A stretch of DNA of 20,255 nucleotides from an uncultured Anaerolineales bacterium. GTDB taxonomy: Bacteria > Chloroflexota > Anaerolineae > Anaerolineales > Villigracilaceae. The notes below the pieces were generated by a model. That model was given only the letters and a program-made list of their open reading frames with translations, did not search any database and had not been told where the DNA came from. Where the stretch lies: assembly GCA_937928015.1 (NCBI GenBank), contig CALFXA010000010.1, positions 1-20,255 of the forward strand, given 5' to 3'. Both the position numbers and the translations under genes were made by a program. This document shows positions 13,895-20,255 of the stretch, one piece after another (position 1 is the stretch's first letter; the number at the start of each line of letters is the position of its first letter).

Positions 13895-14620
13895 ATGGAT
13901 ATTTCCCAAATCACCCTCGGCCTGGCGTTCCTGGCAGGCCTGGCTTCCTTTCTTTCTCCGTGCGTGTTCTCGCTGGTGCCCGCCTATGTGGGCTATCTTG
14001 GCGGACGCGCGGCGGGCGGAGAAAGCAATGCCTCGAACCGCTGGATTACGTTCACGCACGGACTGGCCTTCGTCCTCGGCTTCAGCGTGGTCTTCATCCT
14101 GTTGGGGGTGGCTGCCTCCGCCCTGGGTGGAGTCCTGCACGACCTGAGCGATTGGCTGGCGCGCATCGGCGGCGTCATCGTGATCGTCTTCGGCCTGCAC
14201 ATGATCGGCGTCTTCCGCATTCCCTTCCTCGAATACGACACGCGTATGACCACCGCTCCCGACCGCAAGCTGGGATACCTCTCCTCCGCGCTGATGGGAG
14301 TCTTCTTCTCGGCGGGCTGGTCTCCTTGTGTGGGACCCGTCCTCGGCGCGATCTTGACCCTGGCCGCCAACGGCGGGAACCTGGCCCTGGGCACGATGCT
14401 CCTCACCGCTTATTCCGTGGGGCTGGCCATTCCCTTCCTCGTGGCGGCCCTGGGCATCGGCTGGGTGACCGTGGTCCTGCGCAAGTACAGCAAGGTCATG
14501 CGCTACGTCGAGATCGGTATGGGTGTGGTGTTGGTGCTCGTAGGCGTCATGCTCTTCACGGGCGCGTTCTCGCTGATCGCCCAGCGCACCCAGTTCTTCT
14601 GGTTCGATTTCGGAATTTAG
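13895..14620 (+). CDS. ccdA: Cytochrome c biogenesis protein CcdA-type thiol transporter
   Basis: A 241-residue inner-membrane protein with six predicted helices that moves reducing power from cytoplasmic thioredoxin to thiol proteins outside. The two redox cysteines are where the family has them: C23 in SPCVFSLVPAY in the first helix and C145 in SPCVGPVLGA in the fourth. Length is typical of the short CcdA form without periplasmic domains. No cytochrome c maturation genes are nearby. The next gene, a glutaredoxin-DUF2085 fusion, starts 24 bases downstream and may be a partner. The usual outside partner is a TlpA-like protein, whose gene appears broken at the left edge of the window. Confidence 0.93.
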   Translation: MDISQITLGLAFLAGLASFLSPCVFSLVPAYVGYLGGRAAGGESNASNRWITFTHGLAFVLGFSVVFILLGVAASALGGVLHDLSDWLARIGGVIVIVFGLHMIGVFRIPFLEYDTRMTTAPDRKLGYLSSALMGVFFSAGWSPCVGPVLGAILTLAANGGNLALGTMLLTAYSVGLAIPFLVAALGIGWVTVVLRKYSKVMRYVEIGMGVVLVLVGVMLFTGAFSLIAQRTQFFWFDFGI

Positions 14621-14644
14621 TTGTACATCTTTTAGGAGCCGACC

Positions 14645-15655
14645 TTGCTTACTGTTACCCTGTACACCCGTGAGAATTGCCCTCTGTGTGACGAAGTCCG
14701 CGCCGAGTTGGCGGCCCTGCAGGAGAAGTTTCCGCACCGCCTCGTCAGCGTGGACATCGACTCCGATGCGTCGTTGAAGGAGAAGTTCGGCGAGGTCATC
14801 CCCGTCGTCGAGGTGGGACCCTACAGCCTGAAGGCGCCCATCTCGTCCCAGTCTTTGGCGATGACGCTTGGCGCCGCCACCGACCGCCGAGATCAATGGC
14901 AAAAGCTGGACCCTGACGAATACGAAAAACGAGTCCGCCGTGGGCAGGAGTTCACGCGCGGCGACCGCATTTCTTATTGGATCGCCAAAAATTATTTGTG
15001 GGTCATTAATCTGTTCATCTTCCTCTACGTTGGCCTGCCCTTCCTCGCGCCTACGCTCATGGAGGCAGGGTGGACTCTCCCCGCCAAGGCTATCTATGCC
15101 ATGTACAGTCCGCTCTGCCACCAGTTCGGTTTCCGCTCGTTCTTTCTGTTCGGCGAGCAGCCGTTTTATCCGCTGGCGGAAGCCCATGTCAGCGGCGCGG
15201 AGACCTTCGAGCAGGTCACGGGCATCCAGGGCTTGAGCGACCCTTCAAACATCGCCCGCCTGGAGGCGCGTCAGTTCGTCGGCAATCCGACCATGGGCTA
15301 CAAAGTGGCGTTGTGCGAGCGGGATGTCGCCATCTATGGCGCGATGCTGCTCTTTGGCATCGTCTACGCCCTGACGGGCCGCCGCATCCCGCCGCTGCAC
15401 TGGGCCCTGTGGCTACTCATCGGCATGGGGCCAATCGGCCTGGATGGTTTCTCGCAGCTCTTCAGTCAATTCAACTGGACCTGGTTGAGCACCCTCCTGC
15501 CGTATCGTGAGAGCACGCCCTTCTTGCGCGTGCTGACGGGCGCGCTGTTCGGCCTGGCCACCGCCTGGTTTGCCTATCCCTACGTGGAAGAATCCATGAA
15601 AGAAACGCGCCAGTTCTTCGTCAAGAAACTCGCCGTCTCGCAACCCACCGAATAA
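14645..15655 (+). CDS. Glutaredoxin-like domain fused to DUF2085 membrane domain
   Basis: A 336-residue fusion. Residues 1-80 are a small glutaredoxin-like (DUF836-type) domain: LYTRENCPLCDEV with CPLC at 12-15 and VIPVVEVG with its proline at 53. Residues about 110-320 are a membrane domain with four or five helices and the DUF2085 pattern: CHQFGFRSF (C158, H159), then a loop of some 60 residues, C224 in LCERDVAIYG and D268 in GLDGFSQ. The function of DUF2085 is unknown; the conserved Cys and His suggest metal or redox chemistry. The start is TTG at 14645: AGGAG lies eight bases before it and there is no ATG that keeps the glutaredoxin fold. It follows ccdA closely and overlaps pgeF by one base. 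Confidence 0.85.
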   Translation: MLTVTLYTRENCPLCDEVRAELAALQEKFPHRLVSVDIDSDASLKEKFGEVIPVVEVGPYSLKAPISSQSLAMTLGAATDRRDQWQKLDPDEYEKRVRRGQEFTRGDRISYWIAKNYLWVINLFIFLYVGLPFLAPTLMEAGWTLPAKAIYAMYSPLCHQFGFRSFFLFGEQPFYPLAEAHVSGAETFEQVTGIQGLSDPSNIARLEARQFVGNPTMGYKVALCERDVAIYGAMLLFGIVYALTGRRIPPLHWALWLLIGMGPIGLDGFSQLFSQFNWTWLSTLLPYRESTPFLRVLTGALFGLATAWFAYPYVEESMKETRQFFVKKLAVSQPTE

Positions 15656-16437
15656 TGTCTTTCATCGAAAAAAACGGTCTCCGTTATTACACCTTCGATC
15701 TGTTCCCGCGCTCGGTGCTGCACGGCGTGGTCACACGTCGCGGCGGGGTCAGCCCCGCGCCCTGGGAGTCGCTCAACGTGGGCGGCACCGTCGGCGACGA
15801 CAAGACACGCGTACGTGCCAACCGTCAACGCACCTTCGAGGCCTTTGGCCGCGACCTGTCGTCCATCTTCGACGTGTGGCAAGTCCACAGCGCGGACGTG
15901 GTCTGCGCCGACCAGCCCATCGACCCCGACACCGACCTGACCCAGGCTGACATCATCCTCACCGACCGACCCGAGGTCACGCTCTACATGCGCTTCGCCG
16001 ATTGCGTGCCGCTGCTCTTTCATGACCCCGTCAAGCAAGTCATCGGCTTGGCTCATGCGGGCTGGGTGGGTACGATGAAAGGCGCAGGCCGTGCGGCGGT
16101 CGAGGCCATGCAGGCGCGGTACGGCTGTAGGCCCGAGAATATTTTGGCGGCCATCGGACCCTCCATCGGCGTGGATCATTACGAGGTCGGCGCGGATGTC
16201 ATCGCCAAGGCCCGCGAGTCTTTCGGCGCGGATGCCGAGCGCCTGATCGAGTCGCGCGACGGCCACACCTATCTCGATTTGTGGACGGCGAATTATGTCC
16301 AGTTGCAGAAGGCGGGTGTGGAGCACATCGAAGTGGCGGGACTATGCACGGCCTGTCATCTAGAAGACTGGTTCTCGCACCGCGCCGAGAAGGGCAAGAC
16401 GGGTCGCTTCGGCGCGCTGATGGCGTTGCAGGCTTAA
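15655..16437 (+). CDS. pgeF: PgeF/YfiH family multicopper-oxidase-fold protein (laccase domain, YlmD)
   Basis: A 260-residue cytoplasmic protein. The conserved metal site is visible: H78 in QVHSADV, C117 in ADCVPLLF and H134 in LAHAGWVGT, with the opening HGVVTRRGGVS and NVGGTVGDD. Members have been described as purine nucleoside phosphorylases and, in E. coli, as a peptidoglycan editing factor that removes wrongly built precursors; which applies here is open. The ATG overlaps the previous stop (TAATG), so translation is coupled. YggS and YggT genes follow, as in the ylm cluster of Gram-positive bacteria, where the counterpart is ylmD. Confidence 0.93.
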   Translation: MSFIEKNGLRYYTFDLFPRSVLHGVVTRRGGVSPAPWESLNVGGTVGDDKTRVRANRQRTFEAFGRDLSSIFDVWQVHSADVVCADQPIDPDTDLTQADIILTDRPEVTLYMRFADCVPLLFHDPVKQVIGLAHAGWVGTMKGAGRAAVEAMQARYGCRPENILAAIGPSIGVDHYEVGADVIAKARESFGADAERLIESRDGHTYLDLWTANYVQLQKAGVEHIEVAGLCTACHLEDWFSHRAEKGKTGRFGALMALQA

Positions 16438-16485
16438 GGCCGCTGTCGAAACGGAAGCAGGCTCAGGTCCAGGTGCGAAGCAGAG

Positions 16486-16491
16486 TAAAAT
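16486..16491 (+). promoter_or_regulatory. -10 element placed for a leaderless yggS transcript
   Basis: TAAAAT with seven bases to the yggS ATG at 16499. No ribosome-binding site lies between. No convincing -35 is seen upstream, so read-through from pgeF could also supply the gene. Confidence 0.5.
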
Positions 16492-16498
16492 AAGTGCG

Positions 16499-17233
16499 AT
16501 GACCGAACTCGTTGATTCCATTCGTGAACGTTATCTGCATACGCTTGACCGCATTGCATCCTCTGCCCGTTCCGTGGGACGCGATCCTGCTGCGATCCGC
16601 CTGGTGGTGGTGACCAAGTCTCAGCCGCGCGAGGTGGTGAAGGCGGCCATCGAAGCAGGGGCAACCATTCTCGGGGAAAATTATCCTGAAGAAGCTGTCG
16701 AGAAAATTCAATCCATCGGCGCGCAATCTGCGGTAGAATGGCACATGATCGGGCACGTACAAAGCCGCAAGGCGCGTTTGGTGCCCGCGAACTTTAACTT
16801 GATGCATTCGCTGGATGGCGCAAAGCTGGCCGAGAAACTGGATCACTTCGCTGCCGAGGCGGGGCGCGTCCTGCCCGTCCTGTTGGAATTCAACGTGGGC
16901 GGCGAGGACTCGAAATCGGGCTGGTCTGCTGCCGACGAATCACGCTGGGATGAACTGGCGGCCTCGCTGACGCCCGTGCTGGGTCTGCCCCATCTGCGGA
17001 TTCGCGGCTTGATGGTAATGCCGCCCATCGGTGACGATGCCGAGGCTTCGCGCCCGTACTTCCAGCGGACCCGCCGCCTGCAAGAGTTTCTGCGCGAACG
17101 CCTGCCGCAGGCCGATTGGTCCGAGCTTTCGATGGGCACCAGCACGGATTTCGAGGTGGCGGTGCAGGAAGGCGCCAGCCTGGTTCGTGTGGGGACGGCC
17201 ATTGTCGGCCCGCGCAAGTATGCTCAAAAATAA
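16499..17233 (+). CDS. yggS: YggS/PROSC family PLP homeostasis protein
   Basis: A 244-residue alanine-racemase-fold protein that binds pyridoxal phosphate and helps keep its level balanced; it has no proven catalytic activity. The PLP lysine is K40 in VVVTKSQP. Other family marks are LGENYPEE, WHMIGHVQSRKA, FNVGGEDSKSGW, the segment RGLMVMPP and the end LSMGTSTDFEVAVQEGASLVRVGTAIVG. Length is normal. YggT and YggU genes follow at short spacing, matching the yggS-yggT-yggU order known in proteobacteria and ylmE-ylmG in Gram-positives. A TAAAAT stands just before the start. Confidence 0.95.
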   Translation: MTELVDSIRERYLHTLDRIASSARSVGRDPAAIRLVVVTKSQPREVVKAAIEAGATILGENYPEEAVEKIQSIGAQSAVEWHMIGHVQSRKARLVPANFNLMHSLDGAKLAEKLDHFAAEAGRVLPVLLEFNVGGEDSKSGWSAADESRWDELAASLTPVLGLPHLRIRGLMVMPPIGDDAEASRPYFQRTRRLQEFLRERLPQADWSELSMGTSTDFEVAVQEGASLVRVGTAIVGPRKYAQK

Positions 17234-17248
17234 TGTCGAGGAGTCTTA

Positions 17249-17503
17249 ATGTACGGATTGGTAAGCGCGATAAGCCTGGTATCGAATCTCTTGATCTGGA
17301 TTGTGATCGCAAATGTTCTGCTTTCGTATTTTGTGGATCCGTATCACCCGATCCGTCGCGCGCTCGACAGCATCGTGGAGCCATTCCTTGCTCCCATCCG
17401 CCGCATCCTGCCGAACACGGGCATGGTCGATTTCAGCCCGATGGTATTGACTCTGTTGATCTGGCTTCTAACCCGTTTCCTTATTAGCATTCTGACTCAT
17501 TAG
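17249..17503 (+). CDS. yggT: YggT family membrane protein
   Basis: An 84-residue protein with two membrane helices (about 5-27 and 62-82) and the conserved loop between them: DPYHPIRRALDSIVEPFLAPIRRILPNTG, where the LDxxxEPxLxPxRRxLP pattern defines the family. In Gram-positives and cyanobacteria relatives (YlmG) are linked to division-site or nucleoid organisation; the molecular role is not settled. GAGGAG lies at the proper distance before the ATG. It lies 15 bases after yggS. Confidence 0.93.
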   Translation: MYGLVSAISLVSNLLIWIVIANVLLSYFVDPYHPIRRALDSIVEPFLAPIRRILPNTGMVDFSPMVLTLLIWLLTRFLISILTH

Positions 17504-17513
17504 CGAGGCACCT

Positions 17514-17825
17514 ATGACCAAACGTAAGTTCCAACTGCACGATGGCAAGAAGGGGGCCGCGCTGGCAGTGCGGGTCACACCGCGGGCCAGCAAGAACAAG
17601 ATCGTGGAAGTGCTCGAAGACGGCACTTTGAAGGTCCATCTTGCCGCGCCGCCCGTGGACGACGAGGCCAACCTGGAATTGCTCAAGTTCATGGGCGAGG
17701 TGTTGGGCGTGTCCAAGTCGCGGCTGGACATCGTGGCGGGCGCGGCAGGCCGTGACAAGCTTATCGCGGTCATCGACATGGATGCCGAGACCGCTCACAA
17801 ACGCATCCTGGCATATCTTGAATAA
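17514..17825 (+). CDS. yggU: DUF167/YggU family protein
   Basis: A 103-residue soluble protein of unknown function. It has the family core: AVRVTPRASKNKIVEV near residue 18, LKVHLAAPPVDDEANLELLKFMGEVLGVSKSRLDIVAGAAGRDKLIAV after it. The N-terminus is slightly extended and basic. It is the last gene of the yggS-yggT-yggU set, ten bases after yggT, and is followed by two hairpin terminators. Confidence 0.92.
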   Translation: MTKRKFQLHDGKKGAALAVRVTPRASKNKIVEVLEDGTLKVHLAAPPVDDEANLELLKFMGEVLGVSKSRLDIVAGAAGRDKLIAVIDMDAETAHKRILAYLE

Positions 17826-17829
17826 ATGA

Positions 17830-17864
17830 AAACAAGCCGATGAAAATCGGCTTGTTTCTTTTTG
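17830..17864 (+). terminator. Rho-independent terminator of the yggS-yggT-yggU operon
   Basis: AAACAAGCCGAT, loop GAAA, and the exact complement (17846-17857), followed by CTTTTT. A 12-bp stem just after the yggU stop. Confidence 0.92.
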
Positions 17865-17874
17865 TCTACCCGCG

Positions 17875-17903
17875 TAGCGCGAGGGATGTCTCGCGCTATT
17901 TTT
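17875..17903 (+). terminator. Second terminator hairpin
   Basis: TAGCGCGAG (17875-17883) and CTCGCGCTA (17890-17898) around GGATGT, followed by TTTTT. It acts as a backup for the plus-strand operon; the minus-strand transglycosylase gene ends right beside it at 17902. Confidence 0.8.
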
Positions 17904-20255
17904 ATTGCACGCCGTTATTCCCGTACAGCCTGCGATAGATGACGTAGATCTCGTAGATGTTGCGGATGTACTGGCGGGTCTCCTCGAAGCGCACCACCTC
18001 AAGGAACAGGTCGGGGTCGCCGCCCGAGAGGTCGTACCAGGCCTTGGCGTTTCCAGGCCCGCCGTTGTAGGCGGCCAGCATGGCGTAGAGGTCCCCGTTT
18101 AAGTAGGTGCGGTTCGCGGCCAGATAATGCGTGCCGAAGCGGATGCTGACATCGGGGCGGTACAGGTCATCGGGACTGTACTCGATGGGCCAGCCCAATT
18201 GGCTGGAGATGCTCGCGCCCGTGCCAGGGATGATTTGCATCAGTCCGCGTGCGCCTGCCGAGGAACTAACAAATCCCTCGAACAGACTCTCCTGCCGCAC
18301 CACGCTGAAGATGAAGAGCGGGTCGAATCCCTCGGAGGTCGCATCAGGCACGATCAGGTCGGCGTAATACAGCCCGTAGCGCAGGTGACTGAAATAGGTC
18401 GGCGCCATCATCGACTCGGTGTGTTCGTCCAGCCCAGCCAGAGTCAGCACCTGGCGGGCGGCGAAGACGGCGGTGCGGTACAGGCCCAGGTCGAGCAGGT
18501 AATTGGCGAGGCGGTAACTACCCACGGCGTCGCCCGCCAGACTATCACGCAGATTCTCGAATTCGAGGCGAGCGTCTTCGTACAGGCCCAGATTCCACAA
18601 GGCCGCGCCGCGCTGGACGCGCGGGTCCGAGGCCAGCGGCCCCAGCCCGCGCAAATCGGTGTCGGCGGGCAGATTGAAGGTCGCCTTCATCCAGGTGTCG
18701 GCGGCGGGACGTTCGGCGGCCAGGTCGAAGGCCAGGTTCGACGAGGCGGGCGGGTCGAAGGGCGTGGGGTCGGTCAGCAGGTCGCGGGCGCGTTCGCTGT
18801 AATATCCGCTGGGGTCCACGTTCTGGCCCTGCTGCCAGGCCTGCTGCATGGCGTCGGTGTTGCCCAATTGCTGCTGGGCCTTGCCGATCCACAGGTAGGC
18901 GCGGGAACGGTCCTCGGTCTTTTGCGCGATCTCCAGGCTGTGGGTGAAGGCGGTCAGCGCGGCCTGGAAGTTGCTCTGGCGATAGCGGAGGATGCCCACC
19001 TGGAAGATGGCCGTCGAGGCATTTTCGTTGCCAGGGTAATTATCCGCTACACGGCTCCAGGCCTGGGCGGCCTCGTCGAGGCGGTTGTCGCGTTCGAGGA
19101 TGCGGCCTGCGCTCATCAGGTAATCGGGCGCGGACTCGGAGTCGGGGAAGATGGTGGCGAACTCGCTCAAGGTGGCGGCGGCCTGCTCGTACATACCCAG
19201 TTCCGCCCATTGCAAATAGGCTTTCTCGGCCCAGGCATCGACCCACTTGGAATGTGTCGAGTAATCCTTGATGAAAATTCCGAACTCGTCCACGGCGGCT
19301 TGATAATTGCCGAGTTCCCGCAGGGTCAGGGCGCGGTAGTAATGCGCCGTGCCGTCGTTGACGGGATTGGCGGCCAGGTAGCGGTCGAGGGCCTCAAGTG
19401 CCTTATCGTAACTTCCATTGTAGTAATCTACTATCCCGCGGTCGAGGTCGCTGACCTCCACGCCCGCGTTGAGCAGTTCTACTAGGCTAAGAAAAGCGTA
19501 ACCAGAGAGCCGATAATTTTCCACCGCCAGGCGGAAGCGGGCCTGCGCGTTCTCGGTCTGACCGAGAGCCTGATACGCCACCCCTGAGAGATATGCCACC
19601 TGGGCGCGCAGGTAGTCGTTGGTGGTACGGGCCGCGATGCCATCGTAGAGGGGGAGGGCGTTCTCATAATCGCCGAGACTGGCGCGCGTCTGCGCCACCT
19701 TGACATCCACGTAGATGCCGTCGTCGAGGCGTGGCGCTTGGATGGAGGCCAGGTAGGCGGCCAGCGCGCCGGTGTAATCGCCTGCGTTGGTCAGCGCATC
19801 CCCGCGTAGTTCTTGCGTATAGGCATCCAGAACGCCTGGCCGCAGAGTCAAATAGAGTTGCCAGGCGGCGGCCGCGTCGGTGTAACGCTGCATCTGGTTG
19901 TACGTCAGCCCTTGAAGGAAGTAGGCGTCGGGGAAGTAGGTCGAGTCGGGGAATTCGCCGAGGAGGGTCTGTAGAGAGGCCAGCGCGTCGGTGTAACGTC
20001 CGTCTGTATAGAAGGTGCGAGCCTCGCCCCATTTGGCGGCGGCGCGCACGGCGGGGTCGGACGAGTCCTGGTAAGCGGTCTGATACAGCCCGAGCGCATA
20101 GTCATAGTCGCCGTTGAAGAGCGAGCGGTCCCCGCTGGCCACACGCACCACAGGTGCGGGTGTGGGCGTGATCGTGGCAGTGGGAGACGGGGATGGGGTG
20201 AGGGTCAGGCTGGGGGTGGCCGTATTGACCAGGGGCAGGGCGGGCAGGTTCGAGG
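17902..20255 (-). CDS. TPR-rich lytic transglycosylase (SLT domain), N-terminus cut by window edge
   Basis: About 783 residues are visible. The frame is open to the right edge; the GTG at 20151 is not a convincing start because in-frame Thr/Pro-rich coding (PSLTLTPSPSPTATI) continues before it, as in a linker after a signal peptide or lipid anchor. Next come many helical repeats of TPR type (for example GDYDYALGLYQTAYQ, GRYTDALASLQTLLGEFP, GNYQAAVDEFGIFIKDY) over some 560 residues. The end is a Slt70-like goose-type lysozyme domain: FSVVRQESLF with the catalytic Glu codon at 18289-18291, SSAGARGLMQIIPGT, and AMLAAYNGGPGNAKAW. Such enzymes cut peptidoglycan strands outside the membrane, forming anhydro ends. 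The long TPR part probably holds protein partners or wall strands. No Shine-Dalgarno sequence or promoter can be seen because the start is outside. Confidence 0.93.
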   Translation of the reverse strand, partial: SNLPALPLVNTATPSLTLTPSPSPTATITPTPAPVVRVASGDRSLFNGDYDYALGLYQTAYQDSSDPAVRAAAKWGEARTFYTDGRYTDALASLQTLLGEFPDSTYFPDAYFLQGLTYNQMQRYTDAAAAWQLYLTLRPGVLDAYTQELRGDALTNAGDYTGALAAYLASIQAPRLDDGIYVDVKVAQTRASLGDYENALPLYDGIAARTTNDYLRAQVAYLSGVAYQALGQTENAQARFRLAVENYRLSGYAFLSLVELLNAGVEVSDLDRGIVDYYNGSYDKALEALDRYLAANPVNDGTAHYYRALTLRELGNYQAAVDEFGIFIKDYSTHSKWVDAWAEKAYLQWAELGMYEQAAATLSEFATIFPDSESAPDYLMSAGRILERDNRLDEAAQAWSRVADNYPGNENASTAIFQVGILRYRQSNFQAALTAFTHSLEIAQKTEDRSRAYLWIGKAQQQLGNTDAMQQAWQQGQNVDPSGYYSERARDLLTDPTPFDPPASSNLAFDLAAERPAADTWMKATFNLPADTDLRGLGPLASDPRVQRGAALWNLGLYEDARLEFENLRDSLAGDAVGSYRLANYLLDLGLYRTAVFAARQVLTLAGLDEHTESMMAPTYFSHLRYGLYYADLIVPDATSEGFDPLFIFSVVRQESLFEGFVSSSAGARGLMQIIPGTGASISSQLGWPIEYSPDDLYRPDVSIRFGTHYLAANRTYLNGDLYAMLAAYNGGPGNAKAWYDLSGGDPDLFLEVVRFEETRQYIRNIYEIYVIYRRLYGNNGVQ

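Noticed and set aside
13742..15187. A 481-codon minus-strand frame opposite ccdA and the glutaredoxin-DUF2085 gene
   Set aside because: It is full of Glu/Asp/Gln/His repeats typical of antisense to membrane-protein genes, and the plus-strand genes are unmistakable.
18127..19485. A 452-codon plus-strand frame inside the TPR/SLT gene
   Set aside because: The opposite strand encodes clear TPR repeats and an SLT catalytic domain; the plus frame shows no recognisable domain or start signal.
1..20255. A defence system, prophage, CRISPR array or biosynthetic cluster
   Set aside because: I looked for nucleases, helicases, toxin-antitoxin pairs, integrases, regular spaced repeats and modular synthases. 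Only a lone methyltransferase and a CefD-like aminotransferase are present, neither with fitting partners.

Overview
The window looks like chromosomal DNA from a GC-rich bacterium, most likely Chloroflexota close to the Anaerolineae. This rests on gene style, not on a marker phylogeny: a lipoprotein with a Thr/Pro linker and an NBR1-type Ig domain, Tat-exported SH3/L,D-transpeptidase proteins, a CAP-LysM membrane protein, a thioredoxin-VKOR fusion, a DUF2085 fusion, and CATTGCGAGGAGCG-type intergenic repeats. Nearly every base is genic; no phage, integrase, transposase, CRISPR array or recognisable defence island is visible.

Layout. 1-940: the 3' end of uvrA, then two gene remnants joined head to head (a TlpA/redoxin-like C-terminal half on the minus strand and an L,D-transpeptidase C-terminal part on the plus strand), which looks like a deletion scar or a mis-join. 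940-2808: an orphan N6-adenine-type DNA methyltransferase, tail to tail with an OmpR-type regulator whose receiver domain has lost its phospho-acceptor Asp. 2960-3118: an initiator tRNA with its own promoter and terminator. 3147-5846: a thioredoxin-VKOR disulfide-forming protein, a ten-cysteine YkgJ-like protein that carries a palindromic repeat inside its reading frame, and a conserved hypothetical that follows smpB. 5862-8811: smpB, an MFS transporter and a divergent class V aminotransferase; the last two share one palindromic -10 element in a 23-base gap. 8842-10780: two like-oriented copies of a dispersed repeat bracket a lipoprotein and a CAP-LysM protein. 10855-12600: an operon of patatin lipase, small membrane protein and alpha/beta hydrolase. 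12713-16437: a Tat-exported L,D-transpeptidase, CcdA, a glutaredoxin-DUF2085 fusion and PgeF. 16499-17825: yggS-yggT-yggU, closed by two terminators. 17902-end: a long TPR protein ending in a lytic transglycosylase domain, cut by the window edge.

Themes. One is envelope thiol chemistry (VKOR-thioredoxin, CcdA, the glutaredoxin-DUF2085 fusion, the TlpA remnant). Another is cell-wall turnover and cross-linking (two L,D-transpeptidases, PgeF, the transglycosylase, LysM). The pgeF-yggS-yggT order resembles the ylmD-ylmE-ylmG part of Gram-positive division clusters, but sepF is absent. At several genes without a Shine-Dalgarno sequence a TANAAT box lies 6-9 bases before the start codon, suggesting leaderless transcription. 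I did not find a complete, clearly new multi-gene system. The best leads are the repeat inserted in a coding sequence, the shared leaderless divergent promoter, the pseudo-receiver regulator and the CcdA/Grx-DUF2085 pair.
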